Source of the DNA: Bacteroidales bacterium
GTDB lineage: Bacteria; Bacteroidota; Bacteroidia; Bacteroidales; F082
Direction of reading: 5' to 3'
Assembly (NCBI GenBank): GCA_024400305.1
Contig: JAKSMX010000001.1
Coordinates: 186,001 to 250,000, forward strand
Length of the DNA: 64,000 nucleotides
Shown here in pieces: positions 55,609 to 64,000 of the stretch; positions within the stretch are counted from its first letter, which is position 1; each line of letters opens with the position of its first letter. A model generated the notes under the pieces. The model was not told the origin of the DNA, made no database searches, and saw only the letters and a list, made by a program, of their open reading frames with translations. The translations under genes and the position numbers were made by a program.

Positions 55609-57750
55609 CTAAAGATTCGCCTTGAAGTATTCGGTGATCTTCGTGATGAGGTGCGCCCTGTCCATGCCATAGACGTTGTGGTCGTGGCCGGGATAAACGA
55701 AGTAGTCGAGCTGCTTGCCGTTGTGGATGCAGTTTTCGACGAAGCTGAGGCTGTGCTGCCACACCACTGTCGGGTCTGTCGTGCAATGGATGATGAGGAG
55801 CTTGCCCTGAAGCTTGTCGGTCTTGTTTTCGAGGCAGGTCAGCTCATAGCCTTCAGGATTCTCCTCCGGGGTGTCCATGTAACGTTCGCCGTACATTATT
55901 TCATAGTATTTCCAGTCGATGACCGGGCCGCCGGCGACACTCACCTTTATTGATTCAGGATAATTGATTTTCAATGATGTTGACATGAATCCGCCGTAGC
56001 TCCAGCCGTCTGTCCCGATACGTTCCGCATCGACGAAAGGAAGCGACTTGAGATAATTCACTCCCACCATCTGGTCGCGCATCTCACACTGCCCGCACTG
56101 ACGGTGAATGACCTGCTCGAAGGCCTCGCCACGATCGGCCGAGCCTCTGTTATCCAAGGTGAAGACGATGAAGCCTTCCTGCGAGAGGTAATGCAGGTAG
56201 ATGCCCGCTCCGGCTGTCCACTCGTCGGTAATCATCTGTGCGTGAGGGCCGCCATAGACGTATATGATGACAGGATATTTCTTTTTCGGATCGAAGTTGT
56301 AAGGCTTGATGAGACGTGTGTAAAGCGTCTGTCCGTCTTCGGCCTTCAGCTCGCCGAGTTCAATTGTTCCGATGTTGCATTCCTTGAGCGGGTCGGCGGC
56401 GGTGTAGAGATTCTCCGTGAAAGCACCTTTGACATAATGAAGGTCAACAGCTCTCGCCACGTCGGTGCTTGAATAGAAATCGAGATAGTAGTTGCCGCTC
56501 CTGCTCGGAAGTACCGAATGCGTCCCGTGGACCTTCGTTATCTGCGTCTTCTTCCCGTTCTTCAAATTCACCTTGTAGAAATGACGCTGCAACGGGCTGA
56601 CCTCCGTGGATGTGTAGTAAGCGTTGCCGTTGCCGTCGAAGCCGTCGAACGAGGTGACGACGTAATCGCCTTTCTCAATTTGTTTTGCACTGAGCGTCTT
56701 GGTGTTATGAAGCCAGATGTGATAAAATCCGTCGCGCTGTGCGAGCCACACGAACTCCGTCGTGCTTCCCGGAAGGAAATGCGCCGGACCGACAGGCTCG
56801 ACGTATTGCTCATCTTCATCGTGGAAAATCGTCTTGGTGAATTTTCCCGTCAAGGCATCGTACTCGTTGAAATCGAGAGAGTTCTGTCCGCGGTTCAGCT
56901 CGCCGATATAGACATGCTGGTTGTCGTTGTTCCAAGTGATCGCCGTGAGGTAATGGTCTTCGGGGCCGCTTGTCTTCATCACGATGTCCTTGCCGGTGTT
57001 AAAGTCATAGACATGAAGTTTCACGACATGCGAAGTCATTCCGGCCATCGGGTACTTGATAGGTGTGGCGGTGGCGACGCGTGCCGTGATATCAACGAGC
57101 GGATAGTCCGTCACCATGCTTTCGTCCATCAGGTAATACGCGATCTTGCTGCCGTCGGGCGACCAGAAGATTCCGCCGTCGATGGCGAACTCGTTGCGGT
57201 GCACCGACTGTCCGGCGATGACATGTTCGGGGTTGTTGGTGAGACGGAGCTGGTTTCTGCCGTCGGCGACGTAAAGGTCATTGCCGATGGTGTAGGCGAC
57301 ACGCATCGTGGCTTCGGTAATGGTGTGGTTCTCGGCCTCCGCCGGGATTGTGGCGATGTTCTTCATCGACTTTGCGCTGAGGCTCAACGAGTTGAGGCTG
57401 ACGCTTCCGTCTTCTTCAGATTTGTAGAAATAACCGACATTCTCGTTGGTCCAGGTGATGTTAGGCATGCGCTTGAACTCCCCGTATCCGCTGTTCTTCG
57501 CCATGATGTTGACCTGGTCGAGGTTGAGCAATGCGTTTGCCGACTTCGCCCCCGGCGACTGCACCATAAGGACGCCGTCTTCCGTGAAGACGAATTTGTC
57601 GGTGTCGGCCATCCACTTGTAGCTCTTGCTTTTCGGGTAGAGGCTGCGGTTGTTGTAAGATGCGTCTTCCGGAGTGAGCATCTTCTTCTCCTGTGCGAAT
57701 GATGTGAAAACGAACATCATCGCGAATGCTGTCAAAAAGAGTTTTTTCAT
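55609..57750 (-). CDS. Dipeptidyl peptidase IV-type S9 serine peptidase
   Basis: 713 residues with a signal peptide (to about 19, ...FTSFAQ). An N-terminal beta-propeller (about 40-480) is followed by an alpha/beta-hydrolase domain with the nucleophile Ser584 in GWSYGGFMS, the Asp in HCTTDPTVVWQHS and the His in PGHDHNVYG. These enzymes remove X-Pro dipeptides from peptides in the periplasm or outside and feed amino-acid fermentation. EF(Q)VIHRQCGQ near the substrate pocket fits the family. It lies between a PcrB-type gene and the AAA gene; no peptide-uptake genes are adjacent. Confidence 0.94.
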   Translation of the reverse strand: MKKLFLTAFAMMFVFTSFAQEKKMLTPEDASYNNRSLYPKSKSYKWMADTDKFVFTEDGVLMVQSPGAKSANALLNLDQVNIMAKNSGYGEFKRMPNITWTNENVGYFYKSEEDGSVSLNSLSLSAKSMKNIATIPAEAENHTITEATMRVAYTIGNDLYVADGRNQLRLTNNPEHVIAGQSVHRNEFAIDGGIFWSPDGSKIAYYLMDESMVTDYPLVDITARVATATPIKYPMAGMTSHVVKLHVYDFNTGKDIVMKTSGPEDHYLTAITWNNDNQHVYIGELNRGQNSLDFNEYDALTGKFTKTIFHDEDEQYVEPVGPAHFLPGSTTEFVWLAQRDGFYHIWLHNTKTLSAKQIEKGDYVVTSFDGFDGNGNAYYTSTEVSPLQRHFYKVNLKNGKKTQITKVHGTHSVLPSRSGNYYLDFYSSTDVARAVDLHYVKGAFTENLYTAADPLKECNIGTIELGELKAEDGQTLYTRLIKPYNFDPKKKYPVIIYVYGGPHAQMITDEWTAGAGIYLHYLSQEGFIVFTLDNRGSADRGEAFEQVIHRQCGQCEMRDQMVGVNYLKSLPFVDAERIGTDGWSYGGFMSTSLKINYPESIKVSVAGGPVIDWKYYEIMYGERYMDTPEENPEGYELTCLENKTDKLQGKLLIIHCTTDPTVVWQHSLSFVENCIHNGKQLDYFVYPGHDHNVYGMDRAHLITKITEYFKANL

Positions 57751-57802
57751 TGTATGGAATTTTTAGTTATTCAAGTACTTAGTGATTAGGTGTTTGAGGT
57801 AT

Positions 57803-58549
57803 TTAGTTTTTTTCGTTATTATTGATAGAATGAATCATATCGGCGAAACTCTGTATCGTATCGGGGTCCTCTTCGAATTTCGTCCCGATGCAGATGACAT
57901 CGGCACCGGCTTTGGCTTTCTCGACTGCCATCTCCGGGGTACGGATGCCGCCGCCCACGATGAGCGGGACGTTAATCATCTGTTTCACCTTGGAAATCAT
58001 GGAGTTGGAGACAGGATTTATTGCATGGGAGCCACCTTCGAGATAGATGAGCTTCAGTCCGAGCATCTCGCCCGCCATCGCCGTGCACATCGCGATGTCG
58101 TCCTTGTCATACGGAATCGGCGTGGTGCCGCTCATGTAAGAGACGGATGTCATACGTCCGCTGTCGATGAGCATGTATCCCGTCGGAATGATTTCGTTGC
58201 CATACAGTTTGAGATACGGAGCCGCCACTACATGACGACCTATCAGCATTTCGGCGTTTCTTCCAGAGATGAGCGAAAGAAGCAGAAACCCATCACAATA
58301 TTTGCTGATTTGCAATGAGTTACCTGGAAATATAAGCACCGGAATGTCGGAGTTCGCCTTTATAAGTTTTATGCAATGTTCAAGACTGTCGGTGGTAAGC
58401 AGGCTGCCCCCGACGAAAAAGAAATCAACATCAGCGGCGTTGGCATTCGCGACAATCGACAGAACCTGAACGTCCGTCGGCTTGTCGGGGTCAATCAGAA
58501 CCGCCAACTTCTTCCGTGTCTTATCTTGAAATCTTTCGTAAATAGCCAT
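57803..58549 (-). CDS. Geranylgeranyl/heptaprenylglyceryl phosphate synthase (PcrB family)
   Basis: 248 residues, one TIM barrel. LAVLIDPDKPTD at the N-terminus, FFFVGGSLLTTD, YLEGGSHAINPVS and LIVGGGIRTPEMA in the C-terminal half are the prenyl-diphosphate and glycerol-1-phosphate signatures. It couples a prenyl diphosphate to sn-glycerol-1-phosphate. In archaea this makes ether lipids; bacterial PcrB uses heptaprenyl diphosphate, and Bacteroidota carry their own branch whose product is poorly known. It is a single gene with its own -7 box, ending 52 bp before the peptidase start on the same strand. Confidence 0.93.
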   Translation of the reverse strand: MAIYERFQDKTRKKLAVLIDPDKPTDVQVLSIVANANAADVDFFFVGGSLLTTDSLEHCIKLIKANSDIPVLIFPGNSLQISKYCDGFLLLSLISGRNAEMLIGRHVVAAPYLKLYGNEIIPTGYMLIDSGRMTSVSYMSGTTPIPYDKDDIAMCTAMAGEMLGLKLIYLEGGSHAINPVSNSMISKVKQMINVPLIVGGGIRTPEMAVEKAKAGADVICIGTKFEEDPDTIQSFADMIHSINNNEKN

Positions 58550-58574
58550 TTTGCAAAAAAAGATTTTAAATTGG

Positions 58575-58582
58575 CAAAGATA
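58575..58582 (-). promoter_or_regulatory. -7 box TATCTTTG of the PcrB-family gene
   Basis: A consensus box 26 nt before the ATG at 58549; no good -33. Confidence 0.55.
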
Positions 58583-58725
58583 CGAATTATTTCAAAAAGG
58601 AAACAAGAAGTTCAAAAATATTACACGTCCATTTCTGTCATGCTATAATGCAACCAAAAATTCAGACCAGAGCCTGAATGCACAAAATCCGGCTTTGACA
58701 CAAACTCTTTTCCGGATCCGGTTCA

Positions 58726-58755
58726 TAAAAAAAGCACCCCTTGCGAGGTGCTTTT
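58726..58755 (-). terminator. Intrinsic terminator after the TonB receptor gene
   Basis: AAAGCACC and GGTGCTTT pair around TCGCAAGG on the minus strand and are followed by a T tract. Confidence 0.85.
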
Positions 58756-58782
58756 CTGTTTTTCCGCATAATGCGGCGCTTA

Positions 58783-61700
58783 TTAGAATTTATAACGTGC
58801 GCTCAATGAGATTGACCATGTTGAGACTGTGTTTGCATAGTCGTTCCATTCCGGTTTCGTGAACTTGTAGATCTGGTTTTCAGCATCGTAGTTGAGGACG
58901 ACGTTCGTGTTCAAGACCTGGTAGTTGCTCCATTCGTTGTTGAGGAGGTTCGCAATGTTCTTGACATCGCATGCGATTTCGAATGTGTTCTTCTTTGTGC
59001 CGTTGTTGACATAGAAGTTGAATTCCTGTGAAACATGGAAGTTGATTCTGTTGAGCCAAGGAACGATGATGGCGTTTCTCTCCTCATATTCGCCGCGGTG
59101 TGAGCTGAGGTATTTGTCGTCTTCGATGAAGTTGACGTATTCAGCTTTGTTGGCTTCATCAACGAAGTTCATTTGTGTGAGGTCTTCCGCTGTCGGGATG
59201 TAGAGGAGCTGGTTGGCCGACGTGCCGCTGACGTTGTTCATGACGTATGAAATTCTGCTGTATGAATAACCTCCGAAGTAACCGATGTTGTAGCCTTCGT
59301 ATGTGAGGCCGACGTTGGTGGCTGTGTATCTGCCTTCGTTGATTCTGTAGCCGGCGTTGAAGAGGACGCGGTTAGGAGCGACGTAGTTTGAATAGCCGAG
59401 TTCCGGGGTGTTGCTGCCGTTTACGTTGAATGTGTTGACGAATTCTGAAATCTGGTCGCCTGTACCGTCGCTGAGTGACTTGCCTTTTGCGTATGTGTAA
59501 GCTGCCATTAGGTTGAGACCGAATTCAAAATCCTTGTTCAACTGGGCTGTGATTGAGTAATAGTTACCGTGCTTGTCAATGTTCTGGAGGTAATAACCGC
59601 CCATAGTTGCATTTTCCTTATTCTTGATGCCTTCGCTCACCCAGACTTCGCGTTCCTGATGTTCGCCTGCGAGGAGGATGCCTTGTTCTGCTTTCTTGAT
59701 GCCGAGCTGTGTTGCATAAACCTCATTGTAGTTGTAGCTGTAGATACCTTCGAGGGTTCCCTTGATGCCGAACGGGAGGTTGCCGTCAACTGCGAGTGAT
59801 GACTTCCATGCTGATGGCATGATAAGGTCCTTTGAAATGATTGTAGCCGCTGTCGGAGCTGCGAGGTCTTTCTGCTGGAATGTGCCGCCGTAGATTTCCT
59901 GAAGCTGGTCGGCGACGCTCTGATGGAAGTGGATTGTTTCGAGACCTGTCTTTGCGTTTGCAATGTACTGGTTCTGAAGGACGTTGGCGTTACCCATTGC
60001 GGAAACCATCCACACGAACGGGATACGACCCGTGAAGATACCTGTGCCGCCGCGGAGGACGAGGTTACGGTTCTTGAGAATGTCCCAGTTGAAACCGAGT
60101 CTTGGTGAGAAGTTCACTCTGTTGTCCGGAAGGTCTTCTGTGCTGAGGCCTGCGAATGATGAATTCGGATTTGCCGCCGCCACGTCTGCGAAGTCCTTGT
60201 TCAAGTTGTTGTTAGGATTTGACAGGAATGGCATTTCGATACGGAGGCCGGCTGTGAGTTTGAAGAAGTCGCTGATGTGAAGCTCGTCCTGGAAATATGC
60301 TGAAGCCTGGCTGTAGTCGAATGAAGGATACTCCTGTGAAAGAGCGTTGTTGTTAGGGTGTGTGAGCATGTAAAGGACAGGTTTCGCACCTCCAAGGCCG
60401 CCGTTGACGTCATCGACAAATGACTCCCATGAATCATAGATGTACCAACCTGCACCGCCCTGCATGAAACCGTTCTCTGTTCTGTTCCACTCGAACTGCA
60501 AACCTGCCGTGAAGTTGTTGATGCCCTTGCCCCATGTCATTTCGTCTGTCGCGACAATTGTCTGGACATCACGTAAGTTACCGTGTGTGAACGGATCGGG
60601 ACCGAATGTCGTCAACATGGCTGTCTTGCCTTCGTCGCAACCTTCTGTGCTCAAAATATCAACTGTCGGGAAGAGGTCGCCGACGAATGAACGTGGCTCG
60701 TCCTGATGTGACCATGTGAAACGGAACATGTTGTTTGCTCTGCCTCCTGCGATACGAGAGTTCAACTCAGCTGCCAATGAGAGGAAGTTCTGCTCCTGGA
60801 AGTAACGTGAGCTCTCGAATGGAAGCGCGTATGATGACTGACGGCCTTCGCTGTATCTGTTGAATGAGTAATCAACACCACCGACACTGAATGAAGTGTT
60901 TGTCGAACCGAGCGGGCTCATTGATGATGACGGGTTGTTCGACTGTGACACGTGTGTCTTGTTGAAACGGATCATGAAGGTGTTGTTCTTGTTGATGTTC
61001 CAGTCCAGACGCGCGATAATCTTATAGTCCGGAGTTGAAAGTGAATATCCTTCATAACGACCCGGGTCATAACCGAACTTGTTGGCGAGGAAATTCTTGA
61101 TTTCTGTCATCTGTCCGACTGTAGGACGATTTTGTGCGACATCGTCACCGTATGCCTGTGATGCATCTGTGCGAGCGACGTTTGCCGAACCCGGAAGTTC
61201 GTCTTTCGTGTATTCGCCATTGATGAAGAAGAACAACTTGTTCTTGATGATAGGGCCGCCGACGCTGGCACCGATTGTGTTGTTCAATGAATATGTGTTA
61301 GGAATGTCCTGACCATTCACCTTGTAGCCTTTGAAGTCGTTGTTGTAGTAATAGTCATAGACTGTTGCATGCCACTCGTTTGTACCGCCTTTTGTGATGG
61401 CGTTGATGGCGCCGCCCGTGAAGCCGCTCTGACGGACATCGAATGGGGTGATGTTGATTGTCATGGCTTCGAGAGCGTCGAGTGAAATCGGGCTGCCGCC
61501 TGACGGGAGGTTCTGGCCGATACCGAATGCGTTGTTGAATGCAGCACCGTCAACGGTGACGTATGACTGACGGTAGTTGCCGCCGCCGATTGCCAGACCG
61601 CTTGTGTTGCTTGCTGCCTGCGGCGTGAGTGAAAGGACATCGTTCAAGCTCCTTGTGACTGTAGGAAGAAGTGCGATCTCCTCTGAAGAAATGGCTGTCG

Positions 61701-62106
61701 TTGCACCGGCGCGCTCGCTGCTCATGCCGTTGCTGATCGCTTCGGCTGTGATGACGACCGCATCAAGGCTGATTGACTCCTCCTTCATGCTGAAGCTGAT
61801 GTACTTGGTTTCGCCAAGTGCTGCGTAAACGCCTTCAACGTTCAACGGCTGATAGCCAACCATACGAACCTGAATCGTGTAAGGACCGCCGGCACGGACG
61901 TTTGACAAACGGTAGTTGCCGTTTTCGTCAGCAACTGTTGAATACTCAATACCTGCTGCGGTGTGGGTTGCGACAATAGTGGAGAACGCGAGCGGCTCAT
62001 TGCCTGCTCCCGTAACTTTACCACTGATGTTTGATGATGTCACCTGCGCCCAAAGGCTTACAGACGTGACCATCGCTACGAATAAAAAGAGTAACTTTTT
62101 CATCAT
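58783..62106 (-). CDS. TonB-dependent receptor with carboxypeptidase-regulatory-like domain
   Basis: 1107 residues; ATG codons at 62106 and 62103 are both possible. Signal peptide (to about residue 21, ...SLWAQ), a carboxypeptidase-regulatory-like domain (about 25-110: GKVTGAGNEPLAFSTIV, then YRLSNVRAGGPYTIQVRMVGY), a plug domain (about 120-245, RQSYVTVDGAAFNNAFG, GGAINAITKGGTNEW) and the barrel, ending in LSARYKF. It is transcribed alone, with a promoter at 62208-62240 and terminator at 58726. There is no SusD partner. Receptors of this OmpA-related type are found widely, and the ligand is unknown. Confidence 0.9.
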   Translation of the reverse strand: MMKKLLFLFVAMVTSVSLWAQVTSSNISGKVTGAGNEPLAFSTIVATHTAAGIEYSTVADENGNYRLSNVRAGGPYTIQVRMVGYQPLNVEGVYAALGETKYISFSMKEESISLDAVVITAEAISNGMSSERAGATTAISSEEIALLPTVTRSLNDVLSLTPQAASNTSGLAIGGGNYRQSYVTVDGAAFNNAFGIGQNLPSGGSPISLDALEAMTINITPFDVRQSGFTGGAINAITKGGTNEWHATVYDYYYNNDFKGYKVNGQDIPNTYSLNNTIGASVGGPIIKNKLFFFINGEYTKDELPGSANVARTDASQAYGDDVAQNRPTVGQMTEIKNFLANKFGYDPGRYEGYSLSTPDYKIIARLDWNINKNNTFMIRFNKTHVSQSNNPSSSMSPLGSTNTSFSVGGVDYSFNRYSEGRQSSYALPFESSRYFQEQNFLSLAAELNSRIAGGRANNMFRFTWSHQDEPRSFVGDLFPTVDILSTEGCDEGKTAMLTTFGPDPFTHGNLRDVQTIVATDEMTWGKGINNFTAGLQFEWNRTENGFMQGGAGWYIYDSWESFVDDVNGGLGGAKPVLYMLTHPNNNALSQEYPSFDYSQASAYFQDELHISDFFKLTAGLRIEMPFLSNPNNNLNKDFADVAAANPNSSFAGLSTEDLPDNRVNFSPRLGFNWDILKNRNLVLRGGTGIFTGRIPFVWMVSAMGNANVLQNQYIANAKTGLETIHFHQSVADQLQEIYGGTFQQKDLAAPTAATIISKDLIMPSAWKSSLAVDGNLPFGIKGTLEGIYSYNYNEVYATQLGIKKAEQGILLAGEHQEREVWVSEGIKNKENATMGGYYLQNIDKHGNYYSITAQLNKDFEFGLNLMAAYTYAKGKSLSDGTGDQISEFVNTFNVNGSNTPELGYSNYVAPNRVLFNAGYRINEGRYTATNVGLTYEGYNIGYFGGYSYSRISYVMNNVSGTSANQLLYIPTAEDLTQMNFVDEANKAEYVNFIEDDKYLSSHRGEYEERNAIIVPWLNRINFHVSQEFNFYVNNGTKKNTFEIACDVKNIANLLNNEWSNYQVLNTNVVLNYDAENQIYKFTKPEWNDYANTVSTWSISLSARYKF

Positions 62107-62207
62107 AGAGCTGTTAATTTAATTAATAATAAGAATTGTAATTTAATAATAATGAATTTCGTTGTGTTATATTCATTTCGTATCGTTTTCATGCATATTA
62201 ACCGCTA

Positions 62208-62240
62208 CAAAAATATGAATTTTTCTTTTTCGCCGACAAA
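62208..62240 (-). promoter_or_regulatory. Promoter of the TonB receptor gene
   Basis: Minus strand TTTG at 62237-62240 and TATTTTTG at 62208-62215, 21 nt apart; the leader is about 95 nt. Confidence 0.5.
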
Positions 62241-62322
62241 CTTTATTAAATTAATTTTGTTTTTGAAAAACATTGATTATTACGCAAATAAAACATTTTT
62301 TCATCTGTTACCTTATTTTTTG

Positions 62323-62330
62323 TATTTTTG
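62323..62330 (+). promoter_or_regulatory. -7 box TATTTTTG of porZ
   Basis: Fits TAnnTTTG followed by CACC; the leader to the ATG at 62447 is about 110 nt and contains a hairpin with a T tract. Confidence 0.5.
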
Positions 62331-62446
62331 CACCATCAAAATTCACGTCAACAAATGGTGTTTTTTCATGTTTTTGAGACATGGCAGACATCATAAACAA
62401 TAACGTGTTTTGAAAAACGTTTAATGAGTCTTAACAGCAATCAGAT

Positions 62447-64000
62447 ATGAGAAAAAAATTTACAGTTCTTGTTATATTATTAGCATTCAACACTTTAATG
62501 TCCGCACAACAAATTGGCGGCTGGATGACGCACACTCCGGGAATGCAAGTTGACAATGTCGATGTGATGCATGAGAAAATTTATGCAGCTACACCTTACG
62601 ATATTTTCTATTTTAACACTAACGATAACAGTATCAATAGGATAACGAAAGTAAACGGACTGTCTGACTATGGCGTTGACGTCATGAGATACAGCCAAGG
62701 CGCCGATGTGATTTTCATAGGATACAGCAATGCGAACATCGACATCATAGACAGAGACGGAAACATCTTCAACATCGTTGACATCAAAGACAAGAACATC
62801 ATCGGAAACAAAGTCATAAACAACGTGTTCTTCAACGGCAAGATTGCGTATGCCTGCTGCGGTTTCGGCATTGTCGCCATCGACCTGGAGAGGATGGAGG
62901 TTAAAGACACTTACATCATCGGCGAAAGCGGCACATATTTGAATGTCAATAACTTGACTATTTATAAAGACAAGTTTTACGCAGCCACAAGCGACGGCAT
63001 CTATTATGCGGACGTTGATAATCCGAACCTCGCCGACTTCCAGCAATGGACTCTTGACGAATCGCTGCCATATCCTTACGTCGAATATGACAACGTCGTG
63101 GTTTTCTCCGACAAGCTCGTTGCGAACGCAAAAACGACCGATTTCTATGACGAGACTTTCATCTCAAACGGGAAAAAATGGATCGCCTATCTTCCGAATG
63201 AGAAATATTTCCACAGCGAAATCCGCGCATTTGACGACAGAATCGTCTTTGTCAACGACACCGTGAAAAGCTACGCCGGAGAGCTTTACCAGACTCAGGC
63301 AAACATCAAATCGTTCAATTCCGACGGACAGTGCATCAGTTACATCAACAACGCCATCGCCAACTCCGCCGTTTACGACAAGACCAAGAACTGCTATTGG
63401 ATCGGGACAAAAGTCAATTGCCTGAGAAAACACAACAATGACGGGACAAGCGAAGACATCACCGTGAACGGGCCGTATTCAAATTACATGTTTGAGATAA
63501 AGGCGCAGGACAGGGATGTCTGGATCGCTTCGGGCGGCTACACCTCGACATGGGCGAACACATGGAACAAAGACGGCATTTTCCACTACAACAACGACTG
63601 GTGGTCGTTCGTGAACAACTGGGACGACCCGATTTTCAACGACTACGTTGACATTTCATGCATCGCGATTGCGCCCGGTGACAGCAAGAAGATATACGCA
63701 GGCTCGTACGCCCGCGGATTGCTGGTCCTCGAAAGCAAAAACGTCACCGCAAGCTACGACGATCAGAACAGCAGCCTCGGGAAACGTCTCGGCACCGACT
63801 ACGTCTGCGTCACCGGGATGGACTTCGACAGCAAGGGGACGTTATGGCTCGCCAACAGTGGCGCCGACAAACTCGTCTCCTCGCTGACGGCGAATGGCAC
63901 GTGGGAGGCGCACAACATCGGAAACGGCGGCGACGACATCAGCCACCTTATGGTTGACGGCAACAACAACGTGTGGGTTCTCCATCGTGACGGACACGCC
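62447..64000 (+). CDS. porZ: Type IX secretion system component PorZ (partial)
   Basis: 518 codons visible; the gene runs off the window end. Signal peptide to about residue 20 (...TLMSAQ). PorZ signatures follow: QIGGWMTHTPGMQVDNVDVM, YAATPYDIFYF, INRITKVNGLSDYGVDV, FIGYSNANIDIIDRDGN and the ACCGFGIVAIDLERMEVKDT stretch of the first propeller, then the second (IYAGSYARGLLVLES, then MDFDSKGTLWLANSG). PorZ lies on the cell surface in the attachment complex and delivers anionic LPS to the PorU sortase so that T9SS cargo can be anchored. It supports a working T9SS in this organism, together with the cargo and PorV-like genes at 5.7-11.2 kb. Confidence 0.88.
   Translation, partial: MRKKFTVLVILLAFNTLMSAQQIGGWMTHTPGMQVDNVDVMHEKIYAATPYDIFYFNTNDNSINRITKVNGLSDYGVDVMRYSQGADVIFIGYSNANIDIIDRDGNIFNIVDIKDKNIIGNKVINNVFFNGKIAYACCGFGIVAIDLERMEVKDTYIIGESGTYLNVNNLTIYKDKFYAATSDGIYYADVDNPNLADFQQWTLDESLPYPYVEYDNVVVFSDKLVANAKTTDFYDETFISNGKKWIAYLPNEKYFHSEIRAFDDRIVFVNDTVKSYAGELYQTQANIKSFNSDGQCISYINNAIANSAVYDKTKNCYWIGTKVNCLRKHNNDGTSEDITVNGPYSNYMFEIKAQDRDVWIASGGYTSTWANTWNKDGIFHYNNDWWSFVNNWDDPIFNDYVDISCIAIAPGDSKKIYAGSYARGLLVLESKNVTASYDDQNSSLGKRLGTDYVCVTGMDFDSKGTLWLANSGADKLVSSLTANGTWEAHNIGNGGDDISHLMVDGNNNVWVLHRDGHA

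Larger units (their letters stand above)
62107..62446. other. Divergent promoter region between the TonB receptor gene and porZ
   Basis: 340 bp, AT-rich. It contains a minus promoter at 62208-62240, a plus -7 box at 62323 and a small hairpin in the porZ leader (CACCAT 62331-62336 with ATGGTG 62355-62360, then TTTTTT). No coding frame seen. Confidence 0.65.

Overview
The window comes from a member of the Bacteroidota, most probably the Bacteroidales. Evidence: promoters of the TAnnTTTG type lie in front of many genes; there are type IX secretion (T9SS) parts (a giant cargo with a type A sorting domain, a PorV/PorQ-family barrel, a PorZ homologue); two long TonB-dependent receptors carry carboxypeptidase-regulatory-like N-termini; and there are Bacteroidota-type OstA-like and LptD-like proteins and a heptaprenylglyceryl-phosphate synthase-like protein. 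Nearly all genes are intact, ordinary chromosomal genes. The one accessory island is a decaying type I restriction-modification locus at 39.0-44.7 kb, next to a tRNA-Ala.

Layout. 1-5.6 kb (minus): two LTA-synthase/sulfatase-family membrane enzymes around an rRNA methyltransferase, then a greA-HIT pair. 5.7-15.0 kb (minus): a three-gene operon of TonB receptor, giant T9SS cargo and PorV-like barrel, preceded by a LytTR response regulator and a beta-propeller histidine kinase (15.3-19.0 kb). 19.1-25.7 kb: a degenerate Rieske-like lipoprotein (plus), then ahcY, alpha-L-fucosidase and leuS (minus); LeuS carries an inserted nuclease-like domain. 25.9-30.1 kb (plus): orphan histidine kinase, then PqqD-like / HprK-like / S24-S26-peptidase-like genes followed by rlmN. 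30.2-35.4 kb (plus): biotin carboxylase, acyl-CoA dehydrogenase, phosphate butyryltransferase and butyrate kinase, an acyl-CoA to acid energy-conserving module. 35.7-38.8 kb: AAA ATPase, OstA-like protein, tRNA-Ala. 39-44.7 kb (minus): broken hsdR, hsdS, DUF1016 nuclease, hsdM and a relic of an XRE regulator. 44.7-51.7 kb (minus): AsmA-like, lipocalin-like lipoprotein, RidA and LptD-like protein. 51.7-53.8 kb (plus): amidase and MCE protein. 53.9-62.1 kb (minus): AAA/PD-(D/E)XK protein, DPP-IV peptidase, PcrB-family synthase, TonB receptor. The window ends inside porZ (plus).

Common themes are outer-membrane biogenesis and export (OstA-like, LptD-like, AsmA, MCE, PorV/PorZ, TonB receptors) and acyl-CoA fermentation. 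The observations most worth following are the nuclease-like domain inside LeuS, the TonB/T9SS-cargo/PorV operon beside its own two-component system, the PqqD/kinase/peptidase trio with no recognisable precursor, an intrinsic terminator between a candidate promoter and greA, and a dispersed family of intergenic hairpin elements placed after stop codons.
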